Shown here: positions 25,212 through 34,421 of the stretch, piece after piece
How positions within the stretch are numbered: position 1 is the stretch's first letter
Layout: each line of letters starts with the position of its first letter
From: Streptomyces sp. NBC_00483
GTDB taxonomy: Bacteria > Actinomycetota > Actinomycetes > Streptomycetales > Streptomycetaceae
DNA: 64,000 nucleotides
NCBI RefSeq assembly: GCF_036013745.1
Contig: NZ_CP107880.1
Location: 7,254,001-7,318,000 of the forward strand
Direction: 5' to 3'
Notes under the pieces: generated by a model
What the model was told of the DNA's origin: nothing
The model's database searches: none
Seen by the model: the letters and a program-made list of their open reading frames with translations, nothing else
Made by a program: the position numbers and the translations under genes

Positions 25212-26192
25212 TCACCCGCTGTGCGTCAGTGCGGTCTCACGCTCCCGTTCCGGCCACGCGAGGTCGTCGTGCGGCCAGCCGGGGCGGTAGACGGTGTCGA
25301 GGTAGCGCTCGCCGAAGTCAGGGGCGATCGCCACCGAGGTGAGTCCGCGCCGCCCGTGCCGGGCCAGCCACTGCTCGGCGCCGCACACCACGGTGCCGGT
25401 CGACCCGCCGAACAGGAAACCCCGGCCGGCGAGCGTGCGGCACGCGTGCAGCGCGTCCGCCTCGTCGACGTGCACCACGTCGTCGATGTACGAGGTGTCG
25501 AGCAGCGGCGGCCGCACACTGGCGCCGAGGCCCGGGATGAGCCGGCGCCCGGCGGGCCGGCCGAAGCTCACCGAGCCGACACTGTCGACGGCGACGATGC
25601 GCACCGGGCGCCGCCACTGCCAGAACCAGCGGGCACACCCCATCAGGGTGCCCGTCGTCCCCGCCCCGACGAACAGCACGTCCAGGCGCGGGAAGCGGTG
25701 GGCGATGGCCGGAGCCGTGGTGCGGAAGTGCGCCCGCCAGTTGTGCTCGTTGCTGTGCTGGTCGAGCCACACGTACCGGTCGTCGGTCGCGCACAGCGCC
25801 CGTACGTACGCGAGCCGGGCCGCCAGCAGACCGCCGTGCGCCGCCGGTTCGCGCACCACGTGCACATGACTGCCGAGCGCCTCCATCAGCCGGATCGTCG
25901 GCTGGTTGCAGCGGTCGTCGGTCACGCACAGGAACCGATATCCGCGGTGCGCCGCGATGATGCTGAGCGCGAGGCCCAGATTCCCCGACGACGACTCGAT
26001 GAGGACCCGGCCGGGCCGCAGCCGACCGTCGCGCTCGGCCGCGTCGACCATCTCGGTGGCGGCCTTCAGCTTGATGGATCCGGCGAAGTTGAACCCTTCG
26101 CACTTGAGGAAGAGCGGCAGGCCGAGGGCCCCCCGCAGATCGACGTACAGCTCTTCCTCGTTGAACTGTGCGGGATCGTCAATGACTGGCAT
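25212..26192 (-). CDS. sbnA: SbnA-like PLP enzyme for 2,3-diaminopropionate synthesis
   Basis: A 326-residue fold-type II PLP enzyme of the cysteine-synthase family. The Schiff-base lysine is K41 ('GFNFAGSIKLKAA'), the substrate loop is 'IESSSGNLGLALS', and the phosphate cradle is 'GAGTTGTLMG'. SbnA joins O-phosphoserine and glutamate to N-(2-amino-2-carboxyethyl)-glutamate, the first step to L-2,3-diaminopropionate. Assignment over O-acetylserine sulfhydrylase rests on the adjacent SbnB-like gene (57 bp upstream) and the AGSIK and SSSGN variants typical of SbnA. Confidence 0.87.
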   Translation of the reverse strand: MPVIDDPAQFNEEELYVDLRGALGLPLFLKCEGFNFAGSIKLKAATEMVDAAERDGRLRPGRVLIESSSGNLGLALSIIAAHRGYRFLCVTDDRCNQPTIRLMEALGSHVHVVREPAAHGGLLAARLAYVRALCATDDRYVWLDQHSNEHNWRAHFRTTAPAIAHRFPRLDVLFVGAGTTGTLMGCARWFWQWRRPVRIVAVDSVGSVSFGRPAGRRLIPGLGASVRPPLLDTSYIDDVVHVDEADALHACRTLAGRGFLFGGSTGTVVCGAEQWLARHGRRGLTSVAIAPDFGERYLDTVYRPGWPHDDLAWPERERETALTHSG

Positions 26193-26249
26193 GACGTGCG
26201 CCGCCCCCCTCCTGCATGTGTCCCCCGTGTTCCATGTCCTTCCCGCCCT

Positions 26250-27278
26250 TCAGCCGTGCCGTCGCAGTTCGTGGAAGAAGCCGTCCACGACGTGCAGGTG
26301 GCCGCGCCGGGCCACTTCGTCGTGGACGTACCGCCCGACGGCCAGGTCGAGTACCCCGAGCCCGAACGGCGAGAACACCACCGTCCTGTCGCCCGGGACA
26401 TCGACACGACCCGTCAGTACGTCGTCGAGCGTGCCGTCGATGAAGTCCCTTCCTCCGGTGAGTTGTTCGGCCAGGTGCGGTGAGGTGTCCGCCTTGAGGC
26501 AGTGCTCGATGTCGTCCACGAAGTTCGCGCTCTCGAGCAGGATCTCGGGTGCGAGATCGCGCAGCGACACATGCAGCACCAGTGGATGGTGTGCGAACCA
26601 GGCCGGGTCGTGGATGTGCGGTTTCGCCGTGACCGTGGCGAAGACCACCAGGTCGCTGGTGCGGATGAGGGATTCGGCGGTCTCGTGCACCGTGATCCGT
26701 CCCTTGGTGCCCGCCCGCTCCAGATAGCCGCGGAACCCGGCCGCGCTCTCCGCCGACACGTCGTGCACACCCGTGTCCTCGAACTCCTGGCCGGTCGCCG
26801 CGAGATGGGTGTGGATGTGCCGGGCGATCAGTCCGGTGCCGACGAAGCCGACGCGCCGCGGGCGCGCCCGGCCCCGGCCGAGCCGGTCGGCCGCGAGTGC
26901 CGCGGACGACGCCGTGCGTGTCGCGCTGATCACCGAACTCTCCAGGCACGCGTACGGATAGCCGGTGTCCGGGTCGTTGAGGATGAGCACGGCGGAGGCG
27001 CGCGGCAGCCCCGAGCGGGTGTTCTCCGGGAAACTGGAGATCCACTTGATGCCGTCCGTGCGCAGCGGCCCGCCGAGCGAGGCGGGCAGCGCGATGATCC
27101 GTGCGCTCGGTCGGTCAGGGAACCGCAGGAAGTACGAGGGCGGGTTCACGGTGTCGCCCGTCCCGTGCAGCCGGTACACCGCCTCGATCAGCTCGGCGAT
27201 CTCCAACTGGTGGCCGGTTACGATCCGTTGGACCTGTTCGCCGGATATCACGGCGAACCGAGGTGCGGCGGCGGTCAT
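26250..27278 (-). CDS. sbnB: SbnB-like 2,3-diaminopropionate-forming dehydrogenase
   Basis: A 342-residue protein of the ornithine cyclodeaminase/mu-crystallin family with the Rossmann motif 'VGFVGTGLIARHIHTHL' and 'SLRDLAPEILLESANFVDDIEHCLKA'. SbnB oxidatively cleaves the SbnA product with NAD to release L-Dap, 2-oxoglutarate and ammonia-derived products. The ATG at 27278 overlaps the stop of the dioxygenase gene (ATGA). With SbnA it provides Dap, the probable monomer of the synthetase encoded upstream. Confidence 0.87.
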   Translation of the reverse strand: MTAAAPRFAVISGEQVQRIVTGHQLEIAELIEAVYRLHGTGDTVNPPSYFLRFPDRPSARIIALPASLGGPLRTDGIKWISSFPENTRSGLPRASAVLILNDPDTGYPYACLESSVISATRTASSAALAADRLGRGRARPRRVGFVGTGLIARHIHTHLAATGQEFEDTGVHDVSAESAAGFRGYLERAGTKGRITVHETAESLIRTSDLVVFATVTAKPHIHDPAWFAHHPLVLHVSLRDLAPEILLESANFVDDIEHCLKADTSPHLAEQLTGGRDFIDGTLDDVLTGRVDVPGDRTVVFSPFGLGVLDLAVGRYVHDEVARRGHLHVVDGFFHELRRHG

Positions 27279-28273
27279 CCGGTGACCGCCTCGACGGTCG
27301 GCTTGCAGTCCGCGAGCCGGACCGGGTCGGCGAGCGCGACGAGCACCTCGCGCGGCCCGTCGAACGGCTCCCGACTGTGCGCGGTGCGGATGTTGTCGAC
27401 GAGCAGCAGGTCGCCCCGCTGCCACCGGGTGCGCAGGGTGTGCGCCTCGTACACCTCGTTGAGGGTGCGCACGACGTCCTCGTCGAGCGGATCGCCGTTG
27501 CCGTACAGGGTGTTGAAGGGCAGCCCGTCGGCCCCGTACTCGTCGACGAGGTACTCGCGGACCTCCGGCTCCATCGTCCACTGGCTCAGGAACGCGATCT
27601 GGTTGAACCAGACCGGGGCGCCGTCGCGCGGATGACGGAGGACGGCGCTGCGCCGCTGCCGGGTCCGCAGCGAGCCGTCGTCCTGCCAGGCGAACTCGAT
27701 GGCGTGGGCGCGGCAGTAGGCCGCGACGGCATCGCGGTCGTCGGTGCCGAACGCCTCGGCCACCGACGCGCCGAGCTCCTCGTGGTACGTCCGCGTGAGG
27801 ATCCAGCCCTCCCGCTCGAACCGCTCGGCGAGCGGGGCGGGCAGCGCGTGCAGGACGGCCCGCGCGTCGGCGAGACCGGTCTCGCCACCGCTCGCGGACG
27901 CCTCCAGGCAGGCGAACTGCAGCAGCCCGGGGAACTCCAGGCAGTAGCTCAACTCATGGTGCATGCACATCGGTTGGTTGGGCGGCCACTTGGTGGCGGA
28001 GTACACGCCGTCCGGGTACGTGCGGCGCGGCGCGAACGGCTCGCGGTCGGCCATCAGGGTGTCCGCCGCCTGTTTGAAGACGGCGGCGGTGACGTCCGGG
28101 GTCGTGAGGCCGAGGCCGCGCACCATGGCGCAGCCGTGCTCGGCGACGACGGTGTGCAGCGCCTCGCGGTGCTCGGCGGTCCACCCCTCCGGGTCGCCGG
28201 CGCAGTCGGCGTGCACCAGAGGAGGGCCTTCGGTGGACGTGTCGATGTCTGGGAACGGATTCGAGAGCGGCAT
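27275..28273 (-). CDS. TauD/TfdA-family Fe(II)/2-oxoglutarate dioxygenase
   Basis: A 332-residue oxygenase with the iron triad H105-x-E107 ('CMHHELSY') and H299 ('DNIRTAHSREPF'), plus R308 for 2-oxoglutarate. It resembles SyrP-like hydroxylases that act on amino acids, free or carrier-bound, in peptide natural products. A glutamate instead of aspartate in the H-x-D/E motif still binds iron. Being overlapped with sbnB and 46 bp from the adenylation gene, it probably hydroxylates Dap or the tethered residue. The substrate is inferred. Confidence 0.8.
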   Translation of the reverse strand: MPLSNPFPDIDTSTEGPPLVHADCAGDPEGWTAEHREALHTVVAEHGCAMVRGLGLTTPDVTAAVFKQAADTLMADREPFAPRRTYPDGVYSATKWPPNQPMCMHHELSYCLEFPGLLQFACLEASASGGETGLADARAVLHALPAPLAERFEREGWILTRTYHEELGASVAEAFGTDDRDAVAAYCRAHAIEFAWQDDGSLRTRQRRSAVLRHPRDGAPVWFNQIAFLSQWTMEPEVREYLVDEYGADGLPFNTLYGNGDPLDEDVVRTLNEVYEAHTLRTRWQRGDLLLVDNIRTAHSREPFDGPREVLVALADPVRLADCKPTVEAVTG

Positions 28274-28319
28274 GCGGGTGCGCTTCCTTTCCGGTGATTC
28301 GGATGGCTGTGGTGGTGGT

Positions 28320-30356
28320 TCAGGGGGACCGGTCGAGCAGCTCGGCCAGGTCCGCGAGAACCGGATGGCGTGTGACGTCCTTGAGGGTGATCGCCCGGTC
28401 CAGGGAGATCGCCAGCTTCACGGCGGCCAGTGAGGTACCGCCCAGGTCGAAGAAGTGGTCGTGCCGGCCGATGTGTTCGGCCGGCACGCCGAGCACATCG
28501 GCCCAGAGCACGGCGAGCCGACGCTCGACCTGCGTACGGGGAGGCTCGGTTCCGCTCGCCAACTGCTCGGCGAGCGCGGTCAGGGCACGGCGGTCGGTCT
28601 TGCCGTTGGCGGTCAGCGGCAGCCGCTCGCGCCAGTGCACGACCGACGGCACCATGTATGCGGGCAGCGCGGCCGCCACCGGCTTCTTCACGTCCACGGG
28701 CCGGGGCCCGGTGCAGAACGCCGCCAACTGCGTGCCCCGCACCACGACCACCGCCGCCTCGCGGACGCCGTCCACCCGCGTCAACGCGTTCTCGACCTCA
28801 CCGATCTCGACGCGGAAGCCGCGGATCTTGACCTGGCCGTCGCGGCGCCCGAGGAACTCCAGCTTTCCGTCGGGCCGCCAGCGCCCGTGGTCGCCGCTGC
28901 GGTACAGGCGCTCGCCGGGCCGGTACGGGTCCTCGGCGAACGCCGCCTTCGTGCGCTCCGGATCGTTGACATAACCACGCCCGACGCACACCCCCGAGAA
29001 GACGATCTCGCCGGGCGCGCCCAGCGGAACCGGCAGCAGGTCCTCGTCGACGACGTAGACGCGCACGTTCCTGACCGGCGGCCCGAGTGGTACCCGGTCG
29101 CCGTCCGGCGGGCGGTCCATCACCTCGTGGTTGGTGTCGTCGGACGTCTCCGTGAGGCCGTACGCGTTGACGAGCCTCACCCCGGGCCGCGCTGCGAACC
29201 AGCGGCGCACCAGCTCCGCCTTCACGGCCTCCCCGGTGACCGACACACAGTGCAGGGCGGGGAGGGGACGGGGCCGCAGCGCCAGCTCCGCGAGCACCGC
29301 CTCCAGATAGGACGGGACCACCTGCAGCACGTTCACCCGACCCCGCTCGACCGTGTCCACGAACCGGGCGACGTCGAGGATCGTGTCCTGCCCGACGACG
29401 AGGGCGCGACCGCCGACGACCAGCGCGGACACCAGCTGCCACAGCGAGATGTCGAAGCACTGCGGAGCCGTCTGCGCCACCACGTCGTGCGGGCCGATGC
29501 CCAGATCCTCGACCTTGGCGAGGACATGGTTGAGGAACCCGGCGTGCTCGCACAGCGCCCCCTTGGGCTCGCCGGTGGACCCCGAGGTGAAGTACAGATA
29601 GGCGAGTTGGTCCGCGTGGACCGGTACGCCCGGGTCGGTGTCGGGGTGGCCCTCGGCGTACGCGTCCGCCACGGACAGGGTGCCGTCCCGGTCGGCGACA
29701 ACGAGCCGGCAGTCGGCGCGGGCGAGCATCGTCGCGACGCGCTCGGCCGGGAAGTGCGGCTCGACCGGCAGATACACCCCGCCGGCCTTGAGGACGCCGA
29801 GGACGGCGGCCGCCCAGTCGAGGCCGCGCTCCATGACGACGGCGACGACCCCCTCGGGCCGCAGGCCGCGCGCGAGCAGGGCCCGACCCACCTGGTTCGC
29901 ACGGGAGTTGAGCTCGGCGTATGTCCACTGCCGGTACTCGTCCGCGATGGCCGGCGCGTCCGGGTGGGCGGTCACCCGCTCCTCGAACAACTCGTGCACC
30001 CGCCGGTCCGGCAGGGCGCGCGGTGGTCCCGCCAAGTCCTCCAACTGGTACCGGAGTTCGGCCTCGGACAGCAGGTTCCGGAGTGGCGGTCCGGTCAGCG
30101 CGGCCAGGTGGTAGCCCGCGACACGGGCGGCGGCCTCGGCGTCGAGGGCGTCGGTGCGGTAGCTCAGCCGCAGGCTGCCCTCTTCCGTGACATCTACCCC
30201 GAACACCGGGTCATCGGGGTGCAGGGACAGGGCGGCGCGTACCCGCGCGTGGGCCGCGTCGAGCACCTCATCGGTCACCGACAGGCCGACGGGGAGCGGT
30301 ACGTCGTGTGTCGCGATACCCGGAGCGGGGTTGCGGGCCCACTGATAGTCCGTCAT
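28320..30356 (-). CDS. NRPS-like adenylation-thiolation protein (Pls/PosA front half)
   Basis: A 678-residue protein. Residues 1-115 look like a short linker or degenerate condensation tail. An adenylation domain spans about 118-590, with A3 'YFTSGSTGEPKG' at 255-266, A5 'NAYGLTETSD', A7 'YRSGDHGRW' and A10 'LPLTANGKTDR'. A thiolation domain ends the protein, with the phosphopantetheine serine S642 in 'DLGGTSL'. Aligning by hand to GrsA gives pocket residues D-I-W-Q-S-T-A-D-D-K. The two acidic residues at GrsA positions 330/331 fit a diamino-acid side chain. The ATG overlaps the stop of the membrane synthetase part. There is no C, E or TE domain. Confidence 0.88.
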   Translation of the reverse strand: MTDYQWARNPAPGIATHDVPLPVGLSVTDEVLDAAHARVRAALSLHPDDPVFGVDVTEEGSLRLSYRTDALDAEAAARVAGYHLAALTGPPLRNLLSEAELRYQLEDLAGPPRALPDRRVHELFEERVTAHPDAPAIADEYRQWTYAELNSRANQVGRALLARGLRPEGVVAVVMERGLDWAAAVLGVLKAGGVYLPVEPHFPAERVATMLARADCRLVVADRDGTLSVADAYAEGHPDTDPGVPVHADQLAYLYFTSGSTGEPKGALCEHAGFLNHVLAKVEDLGIGPHDVVAQTAPQCFDISLWQLVSALVVGGRALVVGQDTILDVARFVDTVERGRVNVLQVVPSYLEAVLAELALRPRPLPALHCVSVTGEAVKAELVRRWFAARPGVRLVNAYGLTETSDDTNHEVMDRPPDGDRVPLGPPVRNVRVYVVDEDLLPVPLGAPGEIVFSGVCVGRGYVNDPERTKAAFAEDPYRPGERLYRSGDHGRWRPDGKLEFLGRRDGQVKIRGFRVEIGEVENALTRVDGVREAAVVVVRGTQLAAFCTGPRPVDVKKPVAAALPAYMVPSVVHWRERLPLTANGKTDRRALTALAEQLASGTEPPRTQVERRLAVLWADVLGVPAEHIGRHDHFFDLGGTSLAAVKLAISLDRAITLKDVTRHPVLADLAELLDRSP

Positions 30357-32782
30357 GACTGCCTCTCCACTGCCGGGTTGCCGCCCCAGTCGGCGCCCGC
30401 CGGCATCTGCTCGCCCTTCATCAGGAAGGAGTCGGGCGCGAGCACGGCGCCGTCGCTCATCTCGACGCCGTAGTGCACCAGCGCGCCCGTGCCGACCGTG
30501 CAGCCCGAACCGATCACGATCCGGTCCGACTTGAAGGTGCCGTCCTCCTGCGAGTGGGCCTGCACCTTGCTGTGCGCGCCGAGCGTGGAGTCGTCGCCGA
30601 TCGCCGTCAGCGTGCGCTCGGTGATGGAGGCCCCGTCGTCGAAGACCCGGCGCCCGACCCGCACGCCGAGCAGCCGCCACACCACGTTCTTGAACGGTGT
30701 CCCGTTGAACGCCACGAGATGGTTGGACGGCACCTTCCACAGCCGCTCGTGCCACCGGAAGTACGGGTCGTAGATCGAGCACAACTGGGGTGCGAGCGGC
30801 CGGAAGCGGCAGATCAGCCGCTCCACGAGGACGTAGAAGCAGGTGCTGAACACGAGCGCGAAGACCATCGCCGCACCGATCACCAGGCCGCCTGCGACAC
30901 CCGCGCCGCCGTACAGGTCGATCGCGCCGAACGCGACGACCGACAGCGCGAACCAGTGCAGCCACCGCACGCACAGGAACAGGCCCATCGTGCGCAGGTT
31001 GTAGCGGTTCTTCGCGGCCAGCCTGCGCCGGAACTCGGCGCCCTGCTTGAAGTGGTCGAAGCGGCTGTCGCGCTCCACCGTGCGCGGGATCTCGAACGGC
31101 GGTGAGCCGAGCAGGCCGACATTCGAACGGACCTCGCCGTCGAGCGGCACCATCACCTTCGTGGCGAGCAGCACGTTCTCGCCGGTGCGGCCGCCCGCCG
31201 GGTAGGCGATGTGGTTGCCGAGGAAGCTGTGCGCCCCGATCGTCGCGCGGCTGACCCGGAACGAGGTCGCCGAGAACTCCGCGTTCATGATCGAGAGCCC
31301 GTCGGCGACCATCGTGCCGCTGCCGACCGTCGCCAGGTACGGCGTCTCGTGCTGCACCTCCGTACCGAAGTTCGAGCCTGTCTGCTCCACGTGCGAGAGG
31401 TCGTACCCGAGGGACTGCAGATAGCCGACGATGTGCGAGCTGTCACCGCACAGCCACTTGAAGAACTTGATGTTGGTCAGCCGTGCGACGGTGCGCTGCA
31501 CGCCGTACCGGAAGCCGTACAGCGGATACGTGCGGTCCGGCCGCACCAGTGGCGCCAGTGCGCGCGGCAGCCACGCCACGGTCGCGAAGCCGAACCCGAT
31601 GAACGCCAGGTACCCGATGAGGGACACGCCGAGCGCCTCGCCGTAGAAGGCCGGCGAGCCCAGATCCTGCGAGCCGGGATCCAACAGCACATCGAGCGTG
31701 GGCAGCTCCGTCAGCGCGAGATAGCTGCCTCCGACCGCGAGCGGCGTGTACACGAGGAGCACGTGCGCGAGGCCCGCGAGCGCGAAGCCGGCGCGCCGCG
31801 GCGCGGACGGGCGGGCCGGTGGTACGCGGACGTAGTCGACGTCGGTCGGCTGCGCGGGAGAGCCGTGCCAGTGCTCGCCCGCCGGTACCGCCGCGCCGTC
31901 GTACAGGGCGGAGGCATGGCCGAGTTGGGCGCCGTCGCCCAGCGCCGTGCCGATGTCGAGGACGGTCTTCTCGCCGACGAAGACGTCACGGCCGAGGGTC
32001 ACGGGGCCGGTGCGGATGCGTCCCGCGATCGCCCGATACCCCAGGAAATGGGCCTCTTTGCGGACGACGGTGTCCGCGCCGATCGTCAACAGGTCGGTAC
32101 AGACCGGCACGACACGGGACAGGATCGTCACGTTCGGGCCGATGCGCGCGCCCAGGAGTCGCAGGTACTGCACGTACAGCGGGCTGCCGACGAACAGGAT
32201 CATGGGGTTGGCGTGCAGCAGCGCCTTCACCGTCCAGAAGCGGAGGTAGGCGAGGCTCCACACCGGGAACTCGGTCTCCCGCCAACGGCCCACGAGCAGC
32301 CACTTCGCCGCGATGGGCAGCAGGCAAGCGCCCGCGAACAGGGCGCCGCCGAAGAGCGCGGAGCGCGTGTACACCTCGACGACACCACTGCCCGTCGAGA
32401 CCCACTCGTAGCCATGGCCGGCGGCCACCCCCGCGAGTGCGCAGTACGCGACGAACACCAGGAACTGCAGTGCCCCGCAGAGCAGATAGCGGGGTGTGCT
32501 GCCGGGCTCGGGCGGCGGCGGTGGTGGCTTCGGTGGTGACTTCGTGGCCAGCGGGGCGGCGTCGATCGCCGCGGCCAGCGAACGGATCGTCGGATACCCG
32601 TAGACGTCCCGCATGGACACCGACGGCAGGTCCTCCCGTTTCCGTACCCGCGCACAGAAGTGAGCCATCACGAGGGAGTTGGCGCATAAATCGTCGAAGA
32701 AATGGCTTTCTGGTGGGACATGATCCACCCGGACGACACCCGCCAGGACTTCGGCGAGAACGTGCTCCGTGCCTTGTGCCAC
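30353..32782 (-). CDS. Thiolation plus six-TM tandem-domain protein (Pls/PosA back half)
   Basis: An 809-residue protein that begins with its own carrier domain (S36 in 'DDLCANSLVMAHF'), a Pro-rich linker, then six membrane helices (near 97-125, 140-165, 325-350, 372-400, 610-635, 640-668) alternating with three soluble domains. The soluble parts contain left-handed beta-helix hexapeptide-like repeats ('GADTVVRKEAHFLG', 'GDDSTLGAHSKV'). This is the layout of the C-terminal half of epsilon-poly-L-lysine synthetase, whose tandem domains join carrier-bound monomers into an isopeptide chain. Here it is a separate polypeptide, first gene of a five-gene operon. Confidence 0.85.
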   Translation of the reverse strand: MAQGTEHVLAEVLAGVVRVDHVPPESHFFDDLCANSLVMAHFCARVRKREDLPSVSMRDVYGYPTIRSLAAAIDAAPLATKSPPKPPPPPPEPGSTPRYLLCGALQFLVFVAYCALAGVAAGHGYEWVSTGSGVVEVYTRSALFGGALFAGACLLPIAAKWLLVGRWRETEFPVWSLAYLRFWTVKALLHANPMILFVGSPLYVQYLRLLGARIGPNVTILSRVVPVCTDLLTIGADTVVRKEAHFLGYRAIAGRIRTGPVTLGRDVFVGEKTVLDIGTALGDGAQLGHASALYDGAAVPAGEHWHGSPAQPTDVDYVRVPPARPSAPRRAGFALAGLAHVLLVYTPLAVGGSYLALTELPTLDVLLDPGSQDLGSPAFYGEALGVSLIGYLAFIGFGFATVAWLPRALAPLVRPDRTYPLYGFRYGVQRTVARLTNIKFFKWLCGDSSHIVGYLQSLGYDLSHVEQTGSNFGTEVQHETPYLATVGSGTMVADGLSIMNAEFSATSFRVSRATIGAHSFLGNHIAYPAGGRTGENVLLATKVMVPLDGEVRSNVGLLGSPPFEIPRTVERDSRFDHFKQGAEFRRRLAAKNRYNLRTMGLFLCVRWLHWFALSVVAFGAIDLYGGAGVAGGLVIGAAMVFALVFSTCFYVLVERLICRFRPLAPQLCSIYDPYFRWHERLWKVPSNHLVAFNGTPFKNVVWRLLGVRVGRRVFDDGASITERTLTAIGDDSTLGAHSKVQAHSQEDGTFKSDRIVIGSGCTVGTGALVHYGVEMSDGAVLAPDSFLMKGEQMPAGADWGGNPAVERQS

Positions 32783-33237
32783 AACAGCTCCTCATGAATG
32801 GTTGATGTTGTTTCCGTTGCATGGGAAAGGCGCGTCACAATGGCTGTGATCCGCGTGGAACGCACACGGATCACGGGCAGCACGCAGTGAACGGGCACGG
32901 CCCGTGGCCCCCCGTATCCCCCTTGTCGCAGGCGCTCTGCAGACCCCCCGAGGAGCGCACCGCTTTCAATCCCGATTCTTTCGGGAATTTCATGAACGGT
33001 TCAAGCGGGCGTCAGGGATTGGCGATTTTCCATAATCTGTTCCTGACGCGCGCATGTCGGTCTCCCGATCATTTCGTGCGGCTCGCCGGGCGACTCATCA
33101 AAGAGACGGTTCAATTACTTCCCGTGGTTCCACGGTGAAGACAGAACCGATCGATTGTCGAGGACGAGGAGCCCCGACCGGGGGCCGCGCCGGTACCGGG
33201 GATGGGTGCCGCGGCCTGCGACGGATACCTTTGAGAC
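32783..33237. promoter_or_regulatory. 455-bp promoter region of the poly-amino-acid operon
   Basis: This gap between two divergent genes holds no convincing ORF and is visibly less GC-rich near the operon start. Two inverted repeats are seen: GTGATCCG/CGGATCAC (32846-32853 and 32867-32874), 64 bp upstream of the synthetase start, and GCGTCAGG/CCTGACGC (33009-33016 and 33042-33049). The first is well placed to be an operator. No iron box was recognised. A TACCTT-like -10 six bases before the GTG at 33238 suggests a leaderless transcript for the YihY gene. Confidence 0.45.
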
Positions 33238-34398
33238 GTGCAGCCAGCAAGTGAATCCCCCCAGGAAGTGACGTCCGGACGCCTCCATCGGGCTCGCGTC
33301 CTCTATCAGAACGTCTCCAAGCGCAGGACTGCCTGGCTGCTCCTGAAGGACACCGTCAACTCGTGCATGGAGTACCGCATCCTGGGCCTCGCGGCCGAGG
33401 CGGCGTTCTTCACGCTCCTGTCGGTGCCGCCGCTGCTGCTGTCCCTGGTGGGTCTGCTGGCGTACGTCGACACCTGGACCGGCGCCGACACCATCGCGGG
33501 CGTCCGCGACAACATCCTGGAGGCCTCCCGCACGGTCCTCACCGACCAGGGCGTGAAGGAGATCGCAGAACCGATTTTGGACGACGTCATCAAGGGCGGC
33601 AGGCCCGACGTCATCTCCATCGGCTTCCTGCTCTCGCTCTGGTCGGGCTCGCGCGCGGTGTCGACGTTCGTGGACACGGTGACCGTGATGTACGGACTCG
33701 ACGGCGTCCGCGGCATCGTGAAGACGCGGCTGCTCGCCTTTCTGCTCTTCCTGGTGGGGCTCGTCGTCGGCGCGATAGCGCTGCCGCTGATGATCGCGGG
33801 TCCGGACGCGGTGATCGGGCTCGTGCCCTGGTCCCAGTCCCTCGTCCAGATCTTCTACTGGCCCGTGGTCCTGGTGCTGTCCATCGCGTTCCTGACGACT
33901 CTGTACCACGTGTCGGTGCCGGTGCGTTCGCCGTGGATCGAGGACGTGCCGGGGGCCCTCGTGGCGCTGGCGATGTGGATTCCCGGCAGCTTCCTGCTGC
34001 GGCTCTACCTCACCAACACCATCGAGGGCCCGACCATCTACGGCTCCCTCGCCGCACCCGTCGCCGTGCTGCTGTGGATCGGTGTCTCGGCGTTCGCGGT
34101 GCTCGTCGGCGCCGCGGTGAACGCCGCGATCGACCGCGTGTGGCCGTCGGTCGCGACGGCGGCGGCGCGCGCCGCGAACGAGCGGGTGCGCAGGGCGGCC
34201 GCCACCGAGCAGTTGGCCCGGGCGGCCGCGCTGGGCTTCCCCGACGACGACGAGGAGCTGGACGACGGCGACGACCCGGGCATGCCGTCCGAGTTCCCGG
34301 AGCGCTGGTCGAAGTTCCTGCCTCCGGAGGACGTCACGTCCCGCCTGCGCACGCACGTCCGGAAGAACGGTGACGGGTCGGAGGACGAGGAGGACTGA
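33238..34398 (+). CDS. YihY/BrkB family membrane protein
   Basis: A 386-residue inner-membrane protein with six hydrophobic spans between residues about 50 and 300 and the family segments 'RILGLAAEAAFFTLLSVPPLLLSL' and 'YHVSVPVRSPWIEDVPGALVALAMWI'. The acidic C-terminus ('DDDEELDDGDDPG') is cytoplasmic and disordered. YihY proteins are not RNases despite old annotations; their role is unsettled. The gene is divergent from the poly-amino-acid operon and has no evident link to it. Confidence 0.85.
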   Translation: MQPASESPQEVTSGRLHRARVLYQNVSKRRTAWLLLKDTVNSCMEYRILGLAAEAAFFTLLSVPPLLLSLVGLLAYVDTWTGADTIAGVRDNILEASRTVLTDQGVKEIAEPILDDVIKGGRPDVISIGFLLSLWSGSRAVSTFVDTVTVMYGLDGVRGIVKTRLLAFLLFLVGLVVGAIALPLMIAGPDAVIGLVPWSQSLVQIFYWPVVLVLSIAFLTTLYHVSVPVRSPWIEDVPGALVALAMWIPGSFLLRLYLTNTIEGPTIYGSLAAPVAVLLWIGVSAFAVLVGAAVNAAIDRVWPSVATAAARAANERVRRAAATEQLARAAALGFPDDDEELDDGDDPGMPSEFPERWSKFLPPEDVTSRLRTHVRKNGDGSEDEED

Positions 34399-34421
34399 CG
34401 CCGCCGGGCGGCACCGGCCGG

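Noticed and set aside
28455..30473. Open frame of 672 codons antisense to the adenylation gene
   Set aside because: It mirrors the A-domain coding bias and has no recognisable motif or ribosome-binding site.
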